A stretch of DNA of 38,850 nucleotides. Origin: Clostridiales bacterium (GTDB lineage Bacteria > Bacillota > Clostridia > Christensenellales > Borkfalkiaceae). A program made the position numbers and the translations under genes. Of this stretch, positions 32,618 to 38,245 are shown piece by piece (position 1 is the first letter of the stretch; each line of letters opens with the position of its first letter). Below the pieces are notes generated by a model. That model was not told where the DNA came from and did not search any database. It saw only the letters and a list, made by a program, of their open reading frames with translations. The stretch is from positions 1 to 38,850 of the forward strand of contig SVIT01000006.1 of the NCBI GenBank assembly GCA_015069365.1. Direction: 5' to 3'.

Positions 32618-34159
32618 ATGAATTATAGGAAACTGGGTAAGATCTTGGGCAAGATTATGATTTTAGAGGGCATTTTGATGCTCGCTCCGCTTGCCGTTAG
32701 CTTGATCTATAAAGAAAATATACGGTATATTCTTGCTTTTGTCGTGCCGATCGTGGCGTTGGTGGGTATCGGATTTTTGTTGCAGGTTCCCAAGCCCAAG
32801 CGCGAAACTTTCTATCAAAGAGAGGGGTTTGCGTTGGTTGCGATGGTATGGATTGTAATGACGCTGTTCGGGGCGCTTCCATTTGTCATCAATAAGGATA
32901 TTCCAAACTATGTCGACGCTTGTTTTGAAATGATGTCGGGTTTTACAACAACTGGATCGAGCATAATCACCGATATTACGAAAATGTCCCATTCGACGCT
33001 GTTTTGGCGGAGCTTTTCCCACTGGATCGGCGGTATGGGAATCCTTGTATTTGTCCTTATTTTCATCCCTGAAAGCAACGAGGGTTCGTCCATGCATCTA
33101 TTGAGAGCGGAAAGCCCTGGCCCGCAGGTGGGTAAAATCGTGTCCAAAATGAAGGTGACGACGAGAATCCTTTATCTTATATATTTGGGTATGACGGTGC
33201 TGGAAGTAGGGATATTGATGTGCGATAAACCCATACCTGGGTATGAGAATGAGAAATTTTTCTTTAGTTTGCTAGCAACGTTCGGTTCTGCAGGAACGGG
33301 CGGTTTTGGGTTTATTCCTGGGAGTATGGAATTGTTCCATCCTTTCTCTCAATACGTAATCGCAATCTTCTTGATTTTGTTTGGGTGCAATTTCAGTCTT
33401 TATTATTTGATACTTATCGGCAAAGTCAAAGACGTGTTGCGCAGTGAAGAATTTAGGACGTATTTCCTTATTATTGTGGCGGCGGTCACCATTATTTTTA
33501 TCAGTTTGATGACGAGACTTTCACAGATTCCGCAGGCATATACAACGGAGGAGTCATTTAGACATTCGTTATTTCAGGTCGCTTCTTTAATGACGACAAC
33601 GGGCTTTACTACGACCGATTATCATGTGTGGCCTATGACGGCTACAATGACATTGCTCGTCCTTATGTTTATAGGGGCGATGGCTGGATCGACTTCGGGC
33701 GGTATCAAAGTATCCCGTATTGTGCTGGCGGTAAAGGGCGTCTATATCAATAACAGAAAATTGATCAACCCCAGATACGTACCTAAGGCGAAATTCGAGG
33801 GAAAAACATTGGAAGAAAAAACGATCAACGACGTTTTTGCGTTCATTACACTGTATTTCTTCTTGCTCTTGTTTTCAGTATTATTATTGTCATTTGATCC
33901 TATAAACGGTCAATCCGTAACCGTTGTTTCCGATGCTGGTACTTATGCGGTAGAACATGGCTTTTTCAGTAATTTTTCGGCGGTGGTAGCCTGCCTTTCC
34001 AATATAGGTCCTGCCTTTGAGGCGGTGGGACCGTATGCGAGTTTTGCAGGGTATAGCTATTTTTCAAAGATACTGTTAACCCTTTTAATGTTATTAGGCA
34101 GATTGGAAATTTTACCCGTATTGATCTTATTCAACCCCAAGACCTGGAAAAAAGCATAA
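32618..34159 (+). CDS. trkH: Trk potassium channel TrkH
   Basis: A 513-residue membrane protein of the Trk/Ktr K+ channel family. The family's four pore-loop motifs are visible, for example MMSGFTTTGSSIITD, FGSAGTGGFGF, MTTTGFTTTDYH and CLSNIGPAFEAVGPY. A filter-adjacent HWIGGMGILVF is also seen. It lies after its gating partner TrkA and ends before a strong terminator. RNA from both genes probably forms one operon. Confidence 0.97.
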   Translation: MNYRKLGKILGKIMILEGILMLAPLAVSLIYKENIRYILAFVVPIVALVGIGFLLQVPKPKRETFYQREGFALVAMVWIVMTLFGALPFVINKDIPNYVDACFEMMSGFTTTGSSIITDITKMSHSTLFWRSFSHWIGGMGILVFVLIFIPESNEGSSMHLLRAESPGPQVGKIVSKMKVTTRILYLIYLGMTVLEVGILMCDKPIPGYENEKFFFSLLATFGSAGTGGFGFIPGSMELFHPFSQYVIAIFLILFGCNFSLYYLILIGKVKDVLRSEEFRTYFLIIVAAVTIIFISLMTRLSQIPQAYTTEESFRHSLFQVASLMTTTGFTTTDYHVWPMTATMTLLVLMFIGAMAGSTSGGIKVSRIVLAVKGVYINNRKLINPRYVPKAKFEGKTLEEKTINDVFAFITLYFFLLLFSVLLLSFDPINGQSVTVVSDAGTYAVEHGFFSNFSAVVACLSNIGPAFEAVGPYASFAGYSYFSKILLTLLMLLGRLEILPVLILFNPKTWKKA

Positions 34160-34172
34160 TTCATCAAAAAAG

Positions 34173-34199
34173 AAAACGCTCCGTGATGGAGCGTTTTTT
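34173..34199. terminator. Terminator between trkH and the convergent XRE gene
   Basis: AAAACGCTCC (34173-34182) and GGAGCGTTTT (34188-34197), perfect 10-bp stem, followed by TTC. An A run lies on the left, so it can act on both strands. Confidence 0.85.
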
Positions 34200-34214
34200 C
34201 GTTTGCATAAAATT

Positions 34215-34418
34215 TTAATCTTCCAAACCTAATAAATAATCAGTAGTAACGTCAAAATATTTTGCGAGTACAACAAGCTGACTTCCTTTTACGTCTGCTT
34301 GGCAATTTTCCCAACGGCAAATAGAGGCTACGCCGATTTTTACAGCTTTACTTAATTTGTCGATGGATAACCCTTTTTCCTCTCTTAACTCTTTTAATCG
34401 TTCTGCGAATATTTCCAT
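34215..34418 (-). CDS. XRE-family repressor, copy 1
   Basis: A 67-residue HTH protein (RLKELREEKGLSIDKLSKAV, then IGVASICRWENCQADV). It probably represses its own promoter and a divergent one through two palindromes (34445-34460, 34474-34489). The ATG has AAAAAGGAC upstream. Its last 52 coding bases match those of copy 2 with one difference, while the HTH part differs greatly. No target gene is left on its right side. Confidence 0.9.
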   Translation of the reverse strand: MEIFAERLKELREEKGLSIDKLSKAVKIGVASICRWENCQADVKGSQLVVLAKYFDVTTDYLLGLED

Positions 34419-34439
34419 GTTCGAATGTCCTTTTTAATA

Positions 34440-34497
34440 ATTATATTCCATTTCAGGAATAAAATTATTTGACATTCCTAAACAGGAATGATATAAT
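34440..34497. promoter_or_regulatory. Divergent promoter region with two operators (XRE copy 1)
   Basis: Operators ATTCCATTTCAGGAAT (34445-34460) and ATTCCTAAACAGGAAT (34474-34489) have centres 29 bp apart. The first abuts a minus-strand TATAAT (34445-34440) for the XRE gene. The second fills the spacer of a perfect plus-strand promoter, TTGACA (34469-34474), 17 bases, TATAAT (34492-34497). No ORF follows that plus promoter before XRE copy 2. Confidence 0.8.
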
Positions 34498-34543
34498 TGC
34501 TATAACATACAGACATCATTAGGTTAATAGTTCGATAAAATTG

Positions 34544-34573
34544 AAAAAAAGACAACGCCTTAAGGCGTTGTCT
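34544..34573 (-). terminator. Terminator of XRE copy 2
   Basis: AGACAACGCCTTAAGGCGTTGTCT-type palindrome: AGACAACGCC pairs with GGCGTTGTCT around TTAA (34550-34573). Read on the minus strand it is followed by TTTTTTT. Confidence 0.85.
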
Positions 34574-34586
34574 AAGTCATAAACAG

Positions 34587-34787
34587 TTAATCTTCCAAAC
34601 CTAATAAATAATCAGTGGTAACGTCAAAATATTTTGCGCATAAGGTAATGGCAGTTGCGGATGGTTCCGATTGTCCGTTTATCCATTTTGATACTGCGCG
34701 TTGTGTGTAGCCGATGGCCTGCGCTAACGTTTCTTGGCTAATGCCTGCCTCGGTTATTAGTTGTTTTAATCTTTCAGAAAATATCAT
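34587..34787 (-). CDS. XRE-family repressor, copy 2
   Basis: A 66-residue HTH protein (RLKQLITEAGISQETLAQAI, YTQRAVSKWINGQSE), paralogue of copy 1 with the identical C-terminal KYFDVTTDYLLGLED. The minus-strand TATAAT at 34796-34791 lies only three bases before the ATG, so the message is probably leaderless. It likely controls itself and the DUF6809-like gene on its right through two palindromes at 34797-34843. Confidence 0.9.
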   Translation of the reverse strand: MIFSERLKQLITEAGISQETLAQAIGYTQRAVSKWINGQSEPSATAITLCAKYFDVTTDYLLGLED

Positions 34788-34790
34788 ACT

Positions 34791-34849
34791 ATTATATTAG
34801 AACTTTTATTCTAAAAATAGTTGATTTAGAACTATAATTCTGATATAAT
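34791..34849. promoter_or_regulatory. Divergent promoter region with two operators (XRE copy 2)
   Basis: Operators TTAGAACTTTTATTCTAA (34797-34814) and TTAGAACTATAATTCTGA (34826-34843) have centres 29 bp apart, as in copy 1, but with different half-sites. A minus-strand -10 (34796-34791) abuts the first. The second lies in the spacer of the plus promoter TTGATT (34821-34826), 17 bases, TATAAT (34844-34849), which drives the gene at 34880. Confidence 0.8.
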
Positions 34850-34879
34850 AAATGTAAGAAGTACGGTAATGGAGAGTAT

Positions 34880-35158
34880 ATGGATCATCAATCAGCGATA
34901 ATGCAAATGTTTTATGGGCGCAAAGGGCATTGTGATAAGATTACGTGTAGCGAGGAATATATCGCGTATATGGGGGAATTTGTCAGCACTGAGCAAAAAT
35001 TCAAAGAAGAACTGGAAAAATACCCTGATTTGGCTGCTTCATACGCACGGGTAAAGAGCGCGTTGGAGAATATGTATCAAGAGCAAGCGAATGATTATTA
35101 TGCGGAAGGGTTCAAATTTGGTATACTGTTAGGGATGGAGATAATAGAGAAGAAATAA
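34880..35158 (+). CDS. DUF6809-like small protein under XRE control
   Basis: A 92-residue soluble protein with mixed helices, Cys-rich near residues 17-23 (CDKITC), ending with YAEGFKFGILLGMEIIEKK. The end resembles the DUF6809 family that is found near small XRE genes in gut Firmicutes. The ribosome site GGAGAG precedes the ATG. Expression should depend on the XRE copy 2 operator in its promoter. Biochemical role unknown; a toxin or phage-derived role is only a guess. Confidence 0.65.
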   Translation: MDHQSAIMQMFYGRKGHCDKITCSEEYIAYMGEFVSTEQKFKEELEKYPDLAASYARVKSALENMYQEQANDYYAEGFKFGILLGMEIIEKK

Positions 35159-35159
35159 G

Positions 35160-35183
35160 AAAAACGCCCGAAAGGCGTTTTTA
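35160..35183. terminator. Terminator, copy of the tmRNA terminator
   Basis: AAAACGCC (35161-35168) and GGCGTTTT (35174-35181) around CGAAA. It serves the DUF6809-like gene on plus and the YwaF-like gene on minus. It closely resembles the ssrA terminator at 37227-37249. Confidence 0.85.
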
Positions 35184-35214
35184 TCTTTTGGTGGAGCAAG
35201 TTAATATCAGTTGA
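35184..35214 (-). repeat. tmRNA-3'-end-like sequence 1 (att-like)
   Basis: On the minus strand: TTCAACTGATATTAACTTG, then CTCCACCAAAAG and the hairpin above. From CTCCACCA through the terminator, 32 of 37 bases match the true tmRNA end and terminator (37227-37263). No tRNA fold is possible, so it is a remnant or an attachment site. Confidence 0.65.
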
Positions 35215-35220
35215 AATTTT

Positions 35221-35961
35221 TTATCTATTTATTTTCTTTACAACCCATTTTGTGAAGAAAAACAGTCCGATAAACACTGCAGTAAATACAGTAAATAGCG
35301 TAAGAGTATAGAACCAATTTATAGAGAACCAACCGTATGTTGAAGAGGGGAACGCTTCGTACAAAAATTTTAAAGGAGTGCCTTTATAATTATAAAGATA
35401 AAAATAATTAGGTTCCCAAGCGAAACACGCGCGGAAAGCAGAGTTGCAGATAATTGCGATAATGGACATGGTACCAATAAACGCAAGCGAGTGCAGTAAA
35501 TCGCGGTTGTTAAATTTCGGCTGGATGACGAAAACGCCGTAAAGCGCACAAACAATGATAAAAATATGTCCCCATATGTACGTCTGCGGTCTTATTTTTA
35601 AGATCGTATCGTAATTCGCCAGAGCGTCTGCAAATAACATTGCCAAAAAAGCAGGAAGCATATTAAAACAGAACGACGTGGCGATTAGACACCTATTTTT
35701 TGTCAGCAAAGCAATTCCCGCGATAAGACTGCCAATATGACAAACTTGCAGAGGTATAACCTCTACGCCCCAGCCTTGGCGGACGAAAATATCCACGTTT
35801 CTGATTACGAGTATAAAAACCGAAATTGTGCCGAGCACTGCTCCCACGATATATTTTGTTTTTTCACTGCGTTTTCTTACAAGAAAATAAATCCCGAAAA
35901 ATATGGCAAAAGGTGAAAGCATATATAAAAAATGTAAAACGGACCAAAGCTTAAAAACCAT
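35221..35961 (-). CDS. YwaF/TIGR02206-like membrane protein
   Basis: A 246-residue protein with about seven hydrophobic segments, containing VIPLQVCHIGSLIAGIALL, IRPQTYIWGHIFII and AWEPNYFYLYNYKGTPL. Such segments occur in the YwaF family of unknown function, also called TIGR02206. The start at 35961 is preferred (GGGAG seven bases before); the ATG at 35982 lacks a ribosome site. Its stop is followed within ten bases by a tmRNA-end-like sequence, so it may have arrived as cargo of an insertion at ssrA. Confidence 0.78.
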   Translation of the reverse strand: MVFKLWSVLHFLYMLSPFAIFFGIYFLVRKRSEKTKYIVGAVLGTISVFILVIRNVDIFVRQGWGVEVIPLQVCHIGSLIAGIALLTKNRCLIATSFCFNMLPAFLAMLFADALANYDTILKIRPQTYIWGHIFIIVCALYGVFVIQPKFNNRDLLHSLAFIGTMSIIAIICNSAFRACFAWEPNYFYLYNYKGTPLKFLYEAFPSSTYGWFSINWFYTLTLFTVFTAVFIGLFFFTKWVVKKINR

Positions 35962-35997
35962 TATAGTTCTCCCTATTTGCATTGGTGTATTTTCTAG

Positions 35998-36026
35998 ATT
36001 ATACTAAATATGGATAAAAAAAGCAA
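35998..36026 (-). promoter_or_regulatory. Promoter of the YwaF-like gene
   Basis: Minus strand: TTGCTT (36026-36021), 17-base spacer, TATAAT (36003-35998). Confidence 0.75.
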
Positions 36027-36044
36027 ATGAATTATAAGGTTTAA

Positions 36045-36084
36045 CAAAAAACACAGGAAAACCTGTTAGGGGTTTGCCTGTGTT
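36045..36084 (-). terminator. Terminator of the unknown coiled-coil gene
   Basis: AACACAGG and CCTGTGTT form the outer stem and AAACC with GGTTT the inner one (36049-36084). Read on minus it ends in TTTTTTGTT. Confidence 0.75.
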
Positions 36085-36091
36085 GCATTTA

Positions 36092-36121
36092 TGTGGTGGA
36101 GCGAGTGTAACATGGGTTGAA
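36092..36121 (-). repeat. tmRNA-3'-end-like sequence 2 (att-like)
   Basis: On the minus strand: TTCAACCCATGTTACACTCG followed by CTCCACCA, then a hairpin terminator. It is about 80% identical to the sequence at 35184-35214 and shares CTCCACCA with the true tmRNA end. It follows the stop of the gene at 36129 by eight bases. Confidence 0.6.
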
Positions 36122-36128
36122 CAGATGT

Positions 36129-36500
36129 TTATTTTATGAAATATTTCACTTTTACTGTCGTAGATTTGCCGCTCGGCGGAGCAAATAAAACTTGGTCGTC
36201 AGCTTCCATCATGTCATACATCGCATTACAAATAGATGGTGTACGATTAACTACTCCAAGTTCCTTTTGGATATCATTGCAAAGCAAAGTAATCTCGGAG
36301 ACACCTTGCTTTTTAGCTTCAACTTTACATTTTCTAATATAATCTTTGGCGCGTTCATTCAATCCCAGTTTATTTTTCGATTGAAGAATAGGAGCATCGT
36401 CTATTTTTGTGCCTGCTTCAAGTGCTTCAACTTTATTTTCAAGGATTTTAATGCGATTAAGCATTTCTAATAAAACTTGTTCATAATTATTTATACTCAT
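36129..36500 (-). CDS. Small coiled-coil protein with conserved-looking C-terminal domain, unknown
   Basis: A 123-residue protein: residues 1-30 form a probable coiled coil (YEQVLLEMLNRIKILENKVE). A short linker follows, then a domain with RAKDYIRKCKVEAKKQGVSE, DIQKELGVVNRTPSICNAM and APPSGKSTTVKVKYF. The last part looks like a small winged-helix-like module that I have no name for. AAGGAG precedes the ATG. Its promoter (36532-36559) holds a palindrome in the spacer, so it may be repressed. Part of the AT-rich strip beside ssrA. Confidence 0.7.
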   Translation of the reverse strand: MSINNYEQVLLEMLNRIKILENKVEALEAGTKIDDAPILQSKNKLGLNERAKDYIRKCKVEAKKQGVSEITLLCNDIQKELGVVNRTPSICNAMYDMMEADDQVLFAPPSGKSTTVKVKYFIK

Positions 36501-36531
36501 ATTTTTCTCCTTATTTACATTTTGTATTTTA

Positions 36532-36559
36532 AGTATACATATGTATTTACTTATATCAA
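36532..36559 (-). promoter_or_regulatory. Promoter with central palindrome for the coiled-coil gene
   Basis: Minus strand: TTGATA (36559-36554), 16-base spacer, TATACT (36537-36532). The spacer and -10 contain the palindrome ATACATATGTAT (36535-36546), a possible operator. Confidence 0.65.
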
Positions 36560-36593
36560 CTAGTTTTTTGATTTTTTTATAAATTTCTTAGCA

Positions 36594-36637
36594 AATAAAA
36601 AACCTAAACCAAACCGCAGGTGGTTCAATTTAGGTTT
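36594..36637 (-). terminator. Terminator of the four-helix-bundle gene
   Basis: AAACCTAAA (36599-36607) and TTTAGGTTT (36629-36637) with an inner AACC/GGTT stem. Read on minus it is followed by TTTATTTG. Confidence 0.75.
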
Positions 36638-36647
36638 CAAATCAATT

Positions 36648-36998
36648 TTAAGAGTTTTTCTTTAACGTTTTAATGGATGAAATTAAGAGGATTTTGATTT
36701 TCACTAACTTATTATGAATAGGTTCATATTTTTCTTTTGAAATAAAATTTGCCCGTAAAATAATATTTAACCAATTTTCTGTTTCGTTTGCTTCTTTTAA
36801 TGCAATCTCAAACTTTGAAATCATATCGGCGCGACTTTGCGGATAATTTCCTTCTGCAATGTTTGCGCTAATACTTGTTCCGCTACGTTTGATTTGGTCG
36901 GAAATGGAATATTCTTTTTGATTTCGCAATTCGTTTGCAATGATAATAATCTCCACGGCAAATTCTTGGGCTAAATTTAATAGCTTGTTATCTTTCAT
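36648..36998 (-). CDS. Four-helix-bundle protein (23S rRNA-IVP/TIGR02436 type)
   Basis: The 116-residue protein has the family marks SDQIKRSGTSISANIAEG and the following FEIALKEANETENWL, which form a four-helix bundle. Relatives are encoded in intervening sequences of 23S rRNA genes and also as free genes in genome-repeat regions; their function is not settled. The promoter's TATAAT ends six bases before the ATG, so the message looks leaderless. It lies between the ssrA gene and its att-like copies, next to a chain of hairpins. AT-rich codon use unlike the housekeeping genes points to transfer. Confidence 0.9.
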   Translation of the reverse strand: MKDNKLLNLAQEFAVEIIIIANELRNQKEYSISDQIKRSGTSISANIAEGNYPQSRADMISKFEIALKEANETENWLNIILRANFISKEKYEPIHNKLVKIKILLISSIKTLKKNS

Positions 36999-37004
36999 AA
37001 TTTA

Positions 37005-37033
37005 ATTATATCAAATTATATAAAACAAGTCAA
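37005..37033 (-). promoter_or_regulatory. Promoter of the four-helix-bundle gene, leaderless arrangement
   Basis: Minus strand: TTGACT (37033-37028), 17-base spacer, TATAAT (37010-37005). Six bases remain to the ATG at 36998. Confidence 0.8.
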
Positions 37034-37220
37034 TAATTCGAGCGTAGTGAGTTATAATGTTTGCTTTGCAAACTATCATACAATCAAAGATTGTTATCAT
37101 TTTAACGAAGTGAATTATAATGACAAATTCGATAAGGCGAAAAAAATGATAATCTCCCGTGGAGAAATGATAACTCGGCTCCGCCTCGAATAATAGTCAA
37201 ATCCTTACGAATTTGACATA
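37034..37220. repeat. Chain of mini-hairpins with ATGATAA/TATCAT linkers
   Basis: Short perfect stems follow one another. GTTTGC/GCAAAC is at 37059-37073, CAATC/GATTG at 37081-37093, and GAATT/AATTC at 37112-37130. CTCC/GGAG is at 37154-37164, GGC/GCC at 37177-37185, and GTCAAAT/ATTTGAC at 37196-37217. Between them recur TTATAATG, TATCATA, TTATCAT and ATGATAA. No ORF is present. This is a non-coding repeat of unknown type beside a four-helix-bundle gene. Confidence 0.75.
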
Positions 37221-37249
37221 AAAAATAAAAACGCCCGTTGGACGTTTTT
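37220..37249 (-). terminator. Terminator of ssrA
   Basis: AAAAACG (37227-37233) and CGTTTTT (37243-37249) with CC/GG above one mismatch and a GTT loop. The minus-strand tail ends in T-rich TTTTTATTTT. Confidence 0.85.
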
Positions 37250-37255
37250 ATTTTT

Positions 37256-37624
37256 TGGTGGAGGTGGTGAGAGTCGAACTCACGTCTTACTCGGCTGCCA
37301 AAAAACTTTCTACATACTTAGTTTATCTATTATTTCTTAACAACACAACGCGGGTAAACACGCTTTGTGTCGCGCAGAAGGCTGAATACTCTCTTAAAAA
37401 CACCTTCCGACCTTTAAAAGAGTGTTCCGTCTTAATGACGCCGCGATCCTAACCGACGGATAAATCAGGCGCGACGATCGTTTTTATAAAAACGAGTTAC
37501 GCTGCAAGAGCGTAGTTTGCATTTCTATTTGCATTTAAATTTAAGTGGAATGTTTTATCGTAGTCACTCCGTCTACGGTATGCTTATCTTTTCGCTCACC
37601 GGCAATCGAATCCGGTGCACCCCC
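37256..37624 (-). ncRNA. ssrA: Transfer-messenger RNA (tmRNA)
   Basis: tmRNA rescues stalled ribosomes and tags the unfinished protein for proteolysis. Acceptor stem: 5' GGGGGTG (37624-37618) pairs with CACCTCC near the 3' end, with one G-U, followed by A and an encoded CCA (37258-37256). The T arm GTGAG-TTCGACT-CTCAC is normal. The tag frame is at 37532-37497 on the minus strand and encodes ANRNANYALAA then stop, ending in the expected ALAA. Pseudoknot segments were not modelled. Promoter and terminator are both visible. Confidence 0.96.
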
Positions 37625-37647
37625 ATATATAGGTGTTTTGCTATATT

Positions 37648-37676
37648 ATTATACACAAACAAGGGGAAAATGTAAA
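37648..37676 (-). promoter_or_regulatory. Promoter of ssrA
   Basis: Minus strand: TTTACA (37676-37671), 17-base spacer, TATAAT (37653-37648), about 24 bases before the mature 5' end. Confidence 0.82.
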
Positions 37677-37767
37677 CGCTTTTTTTCGCATTTTTTACTT
37701 TTTTTACCGCCAAATTCCACCATGGAAAGATTTATATCCCTTTTTCGAAAAAACTTTATCACCGTTA

Positions 37768-37796
37768 TTGACTTTTTTCCATATTTTTTATATAAT
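37768..37796 (+). promoter_or_regulatory. Promoter of mgsA
   Basis: TTGACT (37768-37773), 17-base spacer, TATAAT (37791-37796). Confidence 0.85.
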
Positions 37797-37833
37797 ACAG
37801 TTGAACATAAATCTATACATAAAGAGGAAAAAT

Positions 37834-38226
37834 ATGAAAACAAAAAAGAAGAAGACAATTGCCTTGATCGCGCACGATAATAAAAAATCGGAAATCGTGA
37901 ACTGGGCGTTAAAAAACAAGACAACGTTGGAAAAATTCAACCTTTGCGGTACGGGTACGACGGCAAAATTGATCGCTGAAGCGACTGATCTGGATGTGAA
38001 GCGTTACCTTTCGGGACCGCTCGGCGGGGATCAGCAGATCGGCGCAAAAGTCGCAGAGCGCAAGATTGATATCGTGATTTTCTTCTGGGATCCTTTAGAA
38101 TCCCAGCCCCACGATCCCGATGTAAAAGCGCTTCTTCGTATTGCGGTGGTGTACGATATTCCCATCGCGACAAATCGCGCAACGGCGGATTACGTTATCC
38201 ATTCTCCGTTGATTGAATCCGTTTAA
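37834..38226 (+). CDS. mgsA: Methylglyoxal synthase
   Basis: Converts dihydroxyacetone phosphate to methylglyoxal and phosphate, a bypass that relieves sugar-phosphate excess. The 130-residue protein has [30 protein letters not shown] and the family block [19 protein letters not shown] with the catalytic Asp expected near LGGD. The start at 37834 follows AGAGGAAAAAT. The gene is followed by a fucosidase gene 19 bases on, likely in the same transcript. Confidence 0.96.
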   Translation: MKTKKKKTIALIAHDNKKSEIVNWALKNKTTLEKFNLCGTGTTAKLIAEATDLDVKRYLSGPLGGDQQIGAKVAERKIDIVIFFWDPLESQPHDPDVKALLRIAVVYDIPIATNRATADYVIHSPLIESV

Positions 38227-38245
38227 TAAATAGGGTAGGTGCATT

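Noticed and set aside
36092..36121. tRNA gene ending in CCA
   Set aside because: There is no 7-bp acceptor stem or T stem: 13 bases separate the supposed T arm from CCA. It is kept only as a tmRNA-end-like remnant.
37034..37220. CRISPR array
   Set aside because: The repeats are short variable stems, not identical 25-36-base repeats with equal spacers, and no cas genes are present.
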